Part shown: one piece after another, positions 22,598-33,438 of the stretch
How the letters are laid out: each line of letters starts with the position of its first letter
How positions within the stretch are numbered: the stretch's first letter is position 1
Assembly (NCBI GenBank): GCA_001557505.1
Contig: LSAX01000004.1
Coordinates: 3,286,001 to 3,350,000 of the forward strand
Origin: Reticulascus tulasneorum
Lineage: Eukaryota; Ascomycota; Sordariomycetes; Glomerellales; Reticulascaceae
Reading direction: 5' to 3'
Length of the DNA: 64,000 bases
Position numbers and translations under genes: made by a program
Notes under the pieces: model-generated
What the model saw: only the letters and a program-made list of their open reading frames with translations
What the model was told of the DNA's origin: nothing
The model's database searches: none

Positions 22598-24536
22598 TCA
22601 TCTCTCTGCCTCACTTGCTGCGTCCACAGTGAGTCCAGGACTGTGTGTCATCGTAGATTGCTGAAATAATTTTGAGACTTTGCTGTTATGCAGAGTATGT
22701 TCCGTATCCAGATCCTTATTCAAGTCGTAGTGGCGGATCATAAAGCTGGCAAAGAAAGCGAGCCCAGAAAGACCCGTGTAAACCGCACTAACTCAATTGA
22801 AACCGAAGCTATAGCTCACCAAGACGGCTGTCTTGTAATCGCTTGCGGGAAGAGTATAAAGCACATCTACGAATACTTCGGCATTTCTGGCAATCTCAAC
22901 CGGCAAACCAAACCAACCGAGCCTGAGAGACATCACATTCTGGAAAGTGGTTGATCCAACGCTGACGCCGATGGCTGCTCCCAGCGTTCTGAGGAACAAG
23001 TACATCGCTGCGGCATGACCAGCTTCTTGTGGGAGACACATAGCTCCGCTGCAGAATGTTTGCGCATTCAACACACAACCATGACCAATGCCAAGAATGA
23101 CGAGTGTGGCGACCCAGACACCGGTAGGGGTATTGACGTCCCAGTGGATGATGAGTCCGCATCCGATAGTGAGGAACAGCCAACCGATCCTTATAGGCCA
23201 ACGATAGGAGTTGAAGCGAGAAACAAGAATTCCAGAAATGATCGAGCCCGGCATAGTGGTGCCAATAACGGGCATCAAGGCGACTCCGGCCATGACAGGC
23301 CTATAGCCTTTGACCGAAAGGAAATAGTACGGCAGGTAATATAGCTGTCCGTACAGCTAAAACTGGTGTTAATTATCTCATTCATGATGACCTTCGATAG
23401 TATACTAACAATCAAGCCCTGCGTGACTCCCAAGACGTATACCACGGTTGCACTACGACCTGTGTAGGTGAACAGACTGCGGCGAAGAAATGGCTCCTTT
23501 GCAAGATAACCCTCATACAGAAGAGCAGCTGTAATGCCAACAGCGCCAACGAGAAGGGGTGCCAAAGTCTGTGCACTGTTCCATGCATACTCAGAGCCGC
23601 CCCAAGATATGGCAATTAGGAAGGACAACATTGAGGCAATGAACAAGAAGCCGCCGATCCAATCGATTCGAGCAAGCTTTTCTGCCAACGTTGCTGTACG
23701 AGGCTTGAGGGTCAGTAATAGCGGTACAACTATCAGCGCAAAGGCGAGGATCGGGAAGTTAATATAGAAAATCCATCTCCATGTGGTGCCCATCACAATT
23801 GCACCTCCAATGATAGGGCCAATTAGAGTCCCAAGTGCCCAGGACACTTGGCTGAGGAAACATTGCATTAGTATATACTTATATCCCCATTTCACGACAT
23901 GGAATTAAAAAACAACAAAGAGAATCGATGGCTTACATGATCCCATAGTACTTTGGCCGAAACCGAAGCGGCACAAAATCCGTAAAGATGACAAGGCAGA
24001 GGACGTACATACCTCCTCCCCCAGCACCTTGGACTGCTCGGCCAGCTATAAGTACCGTGATCTGATGGGCCAAAACGCAAACAATAGTTCCTACGGTGAA
24101 GACGATGAGCGAGGTGACCAAAGCAATGGGTCGGCCGAAAATGTCGCTTAGGGAGGCAATAAACGGCATTAAGACGGCGCAGGAGATCAGGTACGAGGTG
24201 CCGACCCAGAATGCTTGTGTTGATGTGCCGCCTACATCATGTACTATGGACTGCGGGTGCTGCTATTAGTATCCAAGCTTTGAATCAGGAAACTGTACGA
24301 CCATTGATTCTTACACTGAGAGACGTGATTATCACAGTTGCGTCCAGTGACATGAGGAGTGATATGATGGACAACGTTATAATGATAAATAGTTCGTGCC
24401 TGGAAGGTGTCCATTGTGAAGTATCGACTGCAATGGTCGCTTGGTTGTTCTGGACTCCCGTCTTTTCCAGCTCGGTGGCAGCGGTGTTTGCGGCAGAAGT
24501 CGACTCCGCCCTCGAATCTATTGACTCCATTACCAT
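22598..24536 (-). CDS. DHA2-type MFS efflux transporter, C-terminus behind an in-frame TGA
   Basis: Minus-strand exons 24536-24315, 24250-23937, 23851-23410 and 23356-22793 encode 513 residues of a 14-helix drug:H+ antiporter-like protein. A polar N-terminus precedes the first helix. FIASLSDIFGRP is the usual loop 2-3 motif, GAGGGGMYVL resembles the helix 5 region, and YYGIIQVSWALGTLIGPIIG is restored exactly by the second splice. At 22793-22795 a TGA interrupts the frame. The same frame then continues for 64 residues with a hydrophobic segment AVYTGLSGLAFFASFMIRHY and a polar tail, ending at 22598. That is what the last helix and tail of this family look like, so the stop looks premature. 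No GT-AG intron of workable length removes it. The function is presumably export of small toxic molecules; the effect of losing the last helix is uncertain. Confidence 0.8.
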
Positions 24537-26274
24537 GTTTTGAGGTGAATGACTCGAGGAGGTGAAACCGGGATTCCGAGTTGCTGAATTCAGGTCGGAC
24601 TCAAGTTATGTCTCTGCGTGTGTCTACCAGCCCGTCACTGCTCAACTGCGGATCCAGCCAGATCTTGGAGGAATGCCAATTCCCTGGACTACAGACTACT
24701 AGAGCTACTCTGATTGTAGAAAGTGTGGTGGTCGAACCAGTACGTCTAGTGAAAGTATACACGGTAAGAGCAATTGAGCCAAGTTTCTGGGCGAGAGATG
24801 GAGTATATAAAGCTACAGCCTTACATAGTCCTTTGAAGAGGGACGGGCTCATGTGAAAGATGTTTGAATGTGACTCGGCTGATACAGACCCTTCCCAAGA
24901 ATTATATAAACGCATCAAAATCTAGTAGTCTGTACGACCCCCGGGTATCTCAACCTCACGTATCCCGGTGGCGCTGGTCAGCTCACATAGGCGACGTGGG
25001 TCAGTGCTCCAGACATTTAGGGTTTCGTCAGCAGAGAAATCTGAGATAGGCTACAACAGCGATCCACTACCAGCCAAATTATTCACACGTTGCCAAGCAC
25101 ACGTGAGAAACTCCCGCTGCACTTAAGGTTCTGGCATGGAGCAAAAGATGAACACCGGCCGAGTGGCGGAAGTATATCCCTACTGACACGACGCCTTACC
25201 TAGTCAAAGCCTACCGAATAAGCTCTACCTTTTTTGGTCACCAACCCTGAAACTGGATTGCCGAATGCCCAGTAGACGACGGAGGCTTCCTTGCTAGTTT
25301 CGACTTATAGCTTGAGGATATCGCACACCCCGTTCGGAAGGCGGCATCCCAGGGGCCTGGTAATTGAGAATTTGACTGCTCGTAAAGCCAGCAAGAAATT
25401 GGTGAATATTCGGTCCGAGGAAGACTGAGCAAGGGCCTTTTGGGCAAATTTCTCGGCCGCAATGCCGAGAATAGGACTTGTCACTGATAGATTCTGGAGT
25501 TGGAGATGTCAAGTTTCGTGACAAATTGTTTCATTGGTAGGCTCTTACAAACTGAAGTCGCTACTACGTCATCCTAAAGGTATATCAGCAGGGGCACATC
25601 ATGGTTGATTAACCTTAGGCGCCACTCCCGCATCCCATGCTCAACAGTGGCGAAGTGCGTATGCTGTTGGGCTCCTGAGATTGGATCTTGAAGGAATATC
25701 ACCCTTGACATGATCCTGACCGCCGCTCGGCGACTTTTCCCGTAAAAGGGTGCCGAGGTACGTGGGGCTCCAAGATCAATGTTTAGGACGCCGACCCTGA
25801 CCGAAGATTCTGACAACTAGAGCAAATGGTAAGGTGATTTCTCTCCTCCGATCTTATCTGACTTAGCTACGAGACGCGTGTCTATCTAGATATCTGACGA
25901 AACTGCCAAACCTTGCTTCCGTAACTCCTCACGTAAATCATTAGACACGCACTCGTAGTCCCAGAACCGCTAACACAGAATGCCTAATTTGTGGCTCTCC
26001 AAGCCTCCAAGAAACCGACCATCCCCATTGCTTTGAACAGGTTTCATTCGACTGCGCTCCGGTGTGTAGGCGGGATTGCGCAGAAATGATGTCACACAAG
26101 CCGATGTATCTCTGTTAAATACCATGTTTCTATTCCAAGTGGTCAGGCTAGTCTAGTTAGTCTCTGACGCACTTCAGCGTTATAACTGAGTTCACGCGAA
26201 GATGGCAGCAGCCCGAACGTCCCGGCATGGAGACATGGAGACGGGAAATGTCGAAATCAAAGGCAGTGCAGCTA
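24537..26274. other. Long intergenic region
   Basis: Lies between the start of the MFS pump gene and the end of the sugar-transporter gene, both on the minus strand. Only short frames are present (up to about 90 codons) and none has recognisable content. Confidence 0.55.
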
Positions 26275-27978
26275 CTAGACGACGTGTTTCGCCGAGCCCG
26301 GTGCATTTGCCTCGAGAGATTCAGCTGGCATGGCACTCGACCAACTCTTGAAATCCCTTGCCGGGACATTTATGTCGAACATTCGATCGATCTCTGCGGG
26401 AGTTCGACCACGCATTTCTGGGACCAAGAAGAACGTGACGACAAAGCCCAGGATGCAGAGACCAGAAAAGACGAACCCGGTTTTCGCGCGGAGGTTACCC
26501 TTGTCGGGGTTAAAGATGTATGGGAGGGCAAAGCCGAAAATGGCATTGGTTGCTCCAGCAGTGCACCAACCGATTCCTTGACCCTTTCCTCTGAGGTGGA
26601 GAGTCGATGTCTCGGCACTCACAGCATACGATGCGGGCCATACGCCCAGACCCGCTACTACAACCACGAAGATCAAGGTTATGGCAGTGTACCTGTACAA
26701 ATGTCAGCCATAGTCCGTCTGTGTGCGGCAAAGGATAGCACGTGTCACTTACCAAACAGTGACGACACCTGAGAAGCAACCTGCAATGCCCATACCTGCC
26801 CAAAGAACAGTCAATATGGCGAGCGTAACGAGTATAAGCGGTCGTCTGCCGATCCGTGATAGGATCCAAATACTGGAGATATTGGCCAGCAAGCCACACA
26901 CCAACCCTAGGATGAGAACCAACACGCTCTTGTCTGCATCCATTCCAACAATCTGAACGAAATAGCTTGATTTGGAGAGAAGAGTGAGCCCGAAGAGCTG
27001 CGGCAAAGTGTTTGCAAACATGATAATGAGGGTTCGTCGAACGTTCATTGACCGGAACGCACCCAGATATGTTGCTTTGGCTTGCCGTGACTCGTGCTCG
27101 ATATTGTCCTTTATGGTCTGCAATGTCTTTTCAGTATCCATCCCTGGCACATCCAATCTCTTCTGCGCCTTGTATGCCTTCTCAGGCTGGTTAATTCGGA
27201 TCAGATACGTCGGACTTTCAGGAATGATGAATGCCATCAGCAGGGGAACCGCGGAGAACGGCCATTGAGAGGCGAAGCAGATTATATAGCCCTTGTCCAT
27301 ATTCAAGCACGCGAATATGACCGCAGCCCCGATCAGCTGCCCGAACAGGGTGAAGATTGGGAAAAAGGCCAGTAGCGGGCCGCGCAGGTTTGTAGGCAGC
27401 AACTCGGACAGGTATGTCTGGGTTGTGGCCATCACCATGCCGATTGCCCAACCCTGAACCCCCTTGCCTGCGAGGAACACTCCGCGTCGGGAATCGATGT
27501 CGGACGGTAGATTAGACACAAAGCAGATGGCCACCGCCAAGGCGGAGAAAAAAGAGCCAACTGCGAGAGAGGCGCGTCGGCCATATCGATCTTGAAAGTA
27601 GCCAGCCGTAATGGCACCAATCATCGAACAGCCGGGGCTGATGAAGTTCCAAAGACCCAGCCACATGGAAGGGAGGATCCATTTGCCGTTGAGTTGTTGG
27701 CCGTACTCGTGTCTGCAAGGATGTGAGCCGGAGCCCGCGATACTGGGGGAAGTGCTAGAAGAGACTCACTGGAAGCTCGGCATGGCAGACACTGTCGCAA
27801 CAATGACATAGTCATAGCCATACATCAGAATGGCTGAAGTCATGCCTACGGAGTAATAGACAACGCGTCGCCATTTCTTGACAGACTGCCACAGCGTGAG
27901 GGCGGCATATTCGTTGGCCTGTGGAGGGGCGTCGCTGTCCAGCGATCGGACGTAGTCTGTGTTTGCTGATTTCTCCAT
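26275..27978 (-). CDS. MFS sugar transporter
   Basis: Three minus-strand exons (27978-27770, 27712-26753, 26692-26275), with introns of 57 and 60 bp, give 528 residues, normal for the sugar porter family. Diagnostic motifs are DRYGRRASL after helix 2, PESPTYLI at the end of helix 6, SRIGRRPLIL after helix 8 and PEMRGRTPAEIDRMFD at the C-terminus. The N-terminus is cytoplasmic and polar. The helix order and central loop with KRLDVPGMDTEKTL match the maltose/lactose-permease-like branch of fungal porters. The substrate is therefore probably a mono- or disaccharide, taken up with protons at the plasma membrane. Which sugar cannot be decided from sequence. Confidence 0.93.
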
Positions 27979-29618
27979 GTTGAAATCAAATGCACTCGAT
28001 GTTCCTTATCATCCTGAGCCTGATTACTCGACTTGATCACCTCGATTGAAGAGTTGAACCAGGACACATCGATCGAGAGGTTCAAATGAGGGGTTGGAGC
28101 CTCGATCATGTCTTGCTTTTTTGAGCGGGATGCCAGCATCATTTTCTAGTTGGCGTGCAACCCTGGCAAGGCGCCCCCCAATGTGCCGCTTGCCTGCCCC
28201 GTATGTGATCGGCCAGCACAAGCCACCTCGGGCCATCAGCTTCTTGGCAAGGAACAATTTCTTCAATTTAGCGAATCTGGGCGACAAAATGGTGTTACAT
28301 TTCGAGTGTGCCAAGGGCCACAGATTGTCGTGGTGATTCGATGCTGGGCGGTGCCGCCCCAGAGGATTCCGCGGCCAATCAGTGCGGTCGCACCAAAATT
28401 GGCTTCCGGCATTGCTCGCTGGATGAGGAGATTACAATGCTGAGCTTATTATGCGATCCCTCTGCAGGCGCGGGATGAGTAACGACGAATGAGGGCAATC
28501 AGCACTACATCTCAATTAGGTCCTTGTGATCACGCAAGTTTCTTGGACGAAACTCAGGAATCTGTGATTATCACCTAGTGTTTACTGTGGGTTCGCACGA
28601 CTGCGATGGGCATCTGAAAATACACACTGCGTGGTCATGAGCACCAGGGATGTGCTACATACAATCCTAGCTCATTTGTAATCTGTGCTGGTGGATCGTG
28701 TGGCTGACCAAGCCCAGACGTGGCACCAAATTGTTCCTGGAAAATGCTTGCACCGGAGCAATTACTTCATGTAGACTTGCTGATTGATTGTTCGAATCAA
28801 GCGGAGCCGGGCAAACTTTGGATCAAGAAATCAAGACCATTCCTCGATGGTACAGCTCGCTTCAGCCGCGGCGCGCAAGGAATCCAGGCGTTGGGCTTTG
28901 GCCTGGTTCAATCAAAACGCCGCCCAACCCCTCGCCCCTGGATCGTGCGCTCATGCCGCCTCCTTAATCCAGGTCCCCGGTCCAGACCTCCTAGCGCAAG
29001 CTTTCAACTGTAGTAATAGATGTAGAAAAGGGGTATTGAAACAGCAAAGAGGCACGGTAGGACTCGCTGACCGTTTACCCTGGGAAAGATTCGAGAAAGC
29101 CGCAAAATGCTCGCCAGGAGTGGGGCCGGTGCATGTTTCCATTCTGCAACCCGGGGGCGTCCGGTTAGATCGGCCGTTTGAACCGGGGGGACCACTGCTT
29201 AACGACGTCCGATTTAGGGAAACAGATTCAGATCAAACGCCCAGCATAAACCGGGGGATTTAACCGTCCAATCTTCAGCGTGCTTCTAGACTTCACACCA
29301 AGCTTGCGCTCTTCGCATATATCGGATCCGTCTGATCATGCAGCCCAATACCCGGATTGTCTATGTGACTATGTCATTCTCACCCCAAGCATCGTCTTGG
29401 CCGTGGCCAGTTCAGTATGGAATGAAGATCGTTTTCGCAGGCCATACAATATATGACTAGCCTCTGCTCCACTTCGTCTCTTCTTGTTCTAGATGTAATT
29501 CTTCCCCACACTGCATTGCTCCTGGCGAGTCCCACAATCTTTAGTAGCATCGGTCTCCACTTACGGACATCCATGCCCATTGTCGTTGCCCCCCTTCCGG
29601 CGACTGCAGCTGCACACA
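27979..29618. other. Divergent intergenic region, 1.6 kb
   Basis: Separates the starts of the sugar transporter (minus) and the rhodopsin-domain gene (plus). A 160-codon plus-strand frame at 28784-29263 overlaps other frames and has no domain or convincing start, so I do not call it. Confidence 0.5.
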
Positions 29619-31101
29619 ATGTCGAATGCATGCCTGGCGGCTGAAGACGTTCAGTCCGTGTCTGTCAACGCAAATGCTGCTCAACAATTCCCCTTCCTCA
29701 CCCCTGAGCAAATAGCAAATCTCGACCACGACGATAGTGGTCCCCGACTGAACGGCATCATCTGGTTCTTGGTGTTCATATCGGCGTGCTTCTTGGGTCT
29801 TCGGGTGTATTGCAAGCTCTATCGAGGTCGGGGTCTCTGGTGGGATGACCATGTGCTGATACTCTCATGGGTTGGTGTTCCTGCCGCTTCTGTTGCACAA
29901 TAGTCGCTGATTACTTCACAGGTCGCTCTGGTAGCGCATTGTGCAATAACCTCAGTAACTGTCACTCTTGGTAACGGGAAGCACGTGTGGGATGTGCCAT
30001 TCGAGAACTTTCCAATGCTGCTGCTGCTGACAAATGTTGGCGCGACCTTTTCCATTATCTCGGCAGTATGGAGTAAAACATCATTTGCAATTACCTTACT
30101 ACGAATCTCGAAGGACTGGGTTAAGATTACTGTGTGGGTAATAATCATCTCAATAAACGTGGCCATGGGACTCGCCGCTTTGTTTGTATGGATAAAATGC
30201 ACCCCAGTGGAAAAGGGATGGAACCTGTTCATCGAAGGCTCTTGCTATCCTCTGGAAAGGATAGTCCAATACAACATGTTCTCTGCAGGTAAGATTCGTC
30301 TTGCAAGACTCATTCCGCCCGCCAGAAGCTGACACGGCTGCACAAAGGATATTCTGCTGCTATGGACATTCTGCTTGCTCTCCTTCCATGGAAAGTCATC
30401 TGGAAACTGCAACTCAAAAGGAAAGAGAAGATAGGGATTGCGTTTGCAATGAGCATGGGAATATTGTAAGTTTACCCGAGCTGCTTGTACTTGTGCCTCA
30501 CAAGCCTAACTGGTCATAGTGCGGGCTTGACGGCCATTGTTAAGGTCACGCAGGTTCCTAGGATGTTGTCCGGTGACATATGTAAGTTTGACGTACGCAT
30601 CGGGGATAGCGCTTTATCTAACTCAAAGAAGACGACGGCGTCGACTTAACTATCTGGAGCGTCGCCGAAAGCGCGGTGTCCATAATGGCCGCCTCTACAC
30701 CCATTCTACGCGCCCTTCTCAAAGACCGGTCACCGGCCATTAAGGCACCGCCACTTCCGTTTCATAAATCACCAGAGTCCGATAAATACGACCTGCAAAG
30801 CCGCAGTACAGTAACTATCGAGTCATTAAGCAGGAGCTCCAAGAGGATCTCGCACTGGAGGATCAGCCGTCAAGGCGAAAGATTCAGCAGACAGCCTTCT
30901 TTTGATTCGGGCTGGCAGCATCCAAGCATCGGCGAGATCCTACAAATACGGGAAGTCGATGTCGAGTTTCAAGAACTGAGTGATGAGGAAAAAGCAAGAG
31001 AAGAAAGCCTCAGGCGACTGCAGCGTCCGTCTGATTCTGATGTGGGCTTGAATCCTGGGGACAACATTATATTTGGATATGGAATGGGAAACTGGACATA
31101 A
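29619..31101 (+). CDS. Rhodopsin-domain (SAT4/PTH11-like) integral membrane protein
   Basis: Five exons (29619-29870, 29922-30288, 30348-30465, 30520-30581, 30632-31101) give 422 residues with consistent phases. The start is the first ATG in frame. Family features are the first helix with WFLVFISACFLGLRVYCKLY, then WWDDHVLILSW. IKCTPVEKGWN lies in the long loop, YSAAMDILLALLPWKVIWKL in the sixth-helix region, and LTIWSVAESAVSIMAASTPILRALL at the last helix. A polar cytoplasmic tail of about 110 residues with acidic and Ser-rich stretches follows. The second intron donor follows a phase-1 codon. The last acceptor must be the AAG at 30631, because the earlier AG would create a TAA. The ligand and role are unknown. 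It is a second member of the family found at 3345-4676. Confidence 0.83.
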
Positions 31102-31412
31102 TACCCGGAACAGGTATCTTGGGGAATGACACGGCGTTTGGACTACTGAAACCTGGACTCTATGCTGGTATCTGGATCACTGTTTCATGATAGACTAATC
31201 TTTGATTTCTAATACATGCTAAACAATTCACTATAATTGCCACATGTCGAGCTTCGGGGTTTCCTTCAGAGACGACTGACATTGATTGTTGGCGAAAGTC
31301 AAAAGATTCTCGGTGATCGGCAGTCGGTGCTACAACAGATTAACGATTGCTCCAGCAAATGCTTCTGTTTATCACAAAAGCAACCAGTAGAGATTATTGC
31401 CACGGCCTCATT
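31102..31412. other. Convergent spacer
   Basis: About 310 bp between the end of the membrane-protein gene and the end of the HeLo-pseudokinase gene. Nothing else is seen. Confidence 0.6.
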
Positions 31413-33194
31413 CTACCATGCCGGCTGTTCATGAGAGGCTTCAATAAGTGGTCGGATAATCTTCTCGGCGATCCAGCGGGTGTCGTGGGCATTGTTTCCT
31501 GCATTCAAGCAGTTCACGACCGCGCTCCAGTATGGGGTTTCCATGCGATGCGCCAACTCGGAGACGGGAGAATGCTTGTAATTTTCATCGCCTTCCTGCG
31601 ACATGAGCACCTGGGCTAGGTACGCTGGTGTGAACGTGTTCTCCTTCCCTCGGACAAATTTGCCACTACCAACGGGCGCCCACATCGATATCTCGCAGAG
31701 AATGATGCCCAAAGACCACAAGTCAAAGGCAGGCGCGTAACCATCCTCCACAGCAATATCTGTCACACCGCCGGCAAATGCTGGGTGGCGATAAAGATTC
31801 ACGCTATTGTTCTTGTCGGCCGCCGAGTCCGTATTTGTGAGGTTGAGAGAGGTCTGTAACCGCATGTTATCGAATCCTGCAATGAAAAAGTCGACCCTGA
31901 GATCTGGCTTTGCCGATCGGGACGGGAAGAATAGAATGTTGAAGCTGGATAGACCCTTATGGAACCAACCGTATTGATGAAGGCGCCAGACTGCCTTGGC
32001 AAGCCGGACAGCCAGTCCTCGTCGACACTCAAGTGTGGGAAGGTTCTCAGGGGTGCTTCGGCGTACGGACAGGAGGTCATGCATCGTCATGGGCATGGCG
32101 AAGTCTGCGTCTGGTGGCAGGGCGAAAACGAGAGCGAAGCAATTGGCTTCGGTGGGGTGATCGAGATGCCCGAGACACTGGAGGACTCGCAGGTCAGGAT
32201 TTATATCAGAACTTTTGCAAGAAAGCAGGGCACAGAGCAGGTTGACCTCAGCCTTCTGTATTTGTAGAATACCGTTCCGGTCCCGCTTCCTTTTCAGCTC
32301 CACCAAGACTGGACGCGGATCTTGGCCCGGAATTATCAAGGTCCCTACCTGCCGTGCAGATTGCCTAGTTGTTGCAGACTCTACAAAGTGCAATGTGGCA
32401 TTATTGAGCATGGTACTGTATGGCCTTGTTGGAAGGAGGCCGTCCTGTGCGTCCAGGTGATGGCTGTACTCCTCTTTGGCTTGCTTGAACGTAGCGGCCG
32501 TCATGTAGCCATTTGCTCGGAGACTGTCACCTTGTCCCGCTGCCTCCTGTTCAAGAGAGAAGAGGTCAGCAAGAGATTTCTGAGCGATCTTATCGAAGAT
32601 AAAAGTATCGTTTTCGACGTCACACCGGAGGCGGGCGACTGCTGGCAGGATACTGTGGAGCACGTCGAGGTGTTGCCGCAGCCGTGACAGCAGTTCCTCG
32701 ATTTTCTTCTTGTCTTGTGTCTGAAACTTGAGCTTGCGTCTATAGCTCATGTCTTCTTTTAGTTTAAGTACTACGCGGGCCTGCAGGGCTTTGACCGAGG
32801 CGATCGTCCATCCCGACGACGGGAGATGCTGGCCGGCTTCGGTGCTGCCCACCGAGCCGTCGGGGAAAGAGACCGGTATTTTGTAAAGGGCAAATATTTC
32901 CTGCAGTCCCGAGAAAGATGTCTGGATTTCTGCGAGAACCAAAGCGTAGATCTTGTGCATGTGCTTCTCGTGACCTCTCGGAGAACTCTGGTTGTTGTTC
33001 GTCGGAGTAGACACCATCCCGGATGCGATGAGCCAACACACTAGCCGTAGATGACAGAGCTCTAGATCGCTCATTGCTTTTGTGACATCTTCAAATGTCT
33101 CCAGCGCGGCCTTGTTTAGCATGTAAGCCTTGAAAATGGTCTTCACTGTTGGCTCTAGAATGGCCGGAACCGCAAGCCACTCAAGTCCAGACAT
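31413..33194 (-). CDS. HeLo-like N-terminus plus predicted pseudokinase
   Basis: An intronless 593-residue minus-strand gene. Residues 1-240 are helical. The segment with MSDLELCHLRLVCWLIASG resembles the core of fungal HeLo (prion-inhibition) domains, which in HET-S-type proteins act as membrane-disrupting executioners; this assignment is from pattern memory. Residues from about 285 show a kinase-like fold. A beta3 lysine is in VLVELKRK. The catalytic loop reads HKGLSSFNILF, with no Asp in the HRD position, and the DFG position reads GFDN. YRHPAF and DLWSLGIILCEISMW close the domain. The missing catalytic Asp and altered DFG predict no normal phosphotransfer. Many filamentous fungi carry HeLo plus kinase-like proteins with this YRHP signature, but functions are mostly unknown. 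It is transcribed head to head with the large kinase gene at 33439. Confidence 0.75.
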   Translation of the reverse strand: MSGLEWLAVPAILEPTVKTIFKAYMLNKAALETFEDVTKAMSDLELCHLRLVCWLIASGMVSTPTNNNQSSPRGHEKHMHKIYALVLAEIQTSFSGLQEIFALYKIPVSFPDGSVGSTEAGQHLPSSGWTIASVKALQARVVLKLKEDMSYRRKLKFQTQDKKKIEELLSRLRQHLDVLHSILPAVARLRCDVENDTFIFDKIAQKSLADLFSLEQEAAGQGDSLRANGYMTAATFKQAKEEYSHHLDAQDGLLPTRPYSTMLNNATLHFVESATTRQSARQVGTLIIPGQDPRPVLVELKRKRDRNGILQIQKAEVNLLCALLSCKSSDINPDLRVLQCLGHLDHPTEANCFALVFALPPDADFAMPMTMHDLLSVRRSTPENLPTLECRRGLAVRLAKAVWRLHQYGWFHKGLSSFNILFFPSRSAKPDLRVDFFIAGFDNMRLQTSLNLTNTDSAADKNNSVNLYRHPAFAGGVTDIAVEDGYAPAFDLWSLGIILCEISMWAPVGSGKFVRGKENTFTPAYLAQVLMSQEGDENYKHSPVSELAHRMETPYWSAVVNCLNAGNNAHDTRWIAEKIIRPLIEASHEQPAW

Positions 33195-33438
33195 CTTCGA
33201 GACCAGCGAGCCCCGAGCCTCAAGTCAACATGACCCAAGTGAACAGTGGAATGAACAACCAAACGAGATACTACCGTCTTTGAGCTTGTTTAATGCGGTA
33301 TTTAAGCATTTAATTTCCACCGTCGCATCACTGAGGCGACTGCTCAGCCTCAGCTGAAAATTTGGTTTCTTGGCGCCATCCCTTTCCAGACACTGGTGTT
33401 TAATAGCCACGTGATTGTAGTTTAGTTACACCCTTACA
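33195..33438. promoter_or_regulatory. Shared divergent promoter region of two kinase-like genes
   Basis: Only 244 bp separate the start codon of the HeLo-pseudokinase gene (minus) from the first ATG of the large kinase gene (plus). If the kinase starts at the later ATG at 33631, the spacing is 436 bp. A stretch like this normally has to serve both genes, so joint expression is plausible. No specific binding site is identified. Confidence 0.45.

Noticed and set aside
28784..29263. 160-codon plus-strand frame
   Set aside because: No domain, non-ATG start, overlapping frames on both strands and no splice partners.
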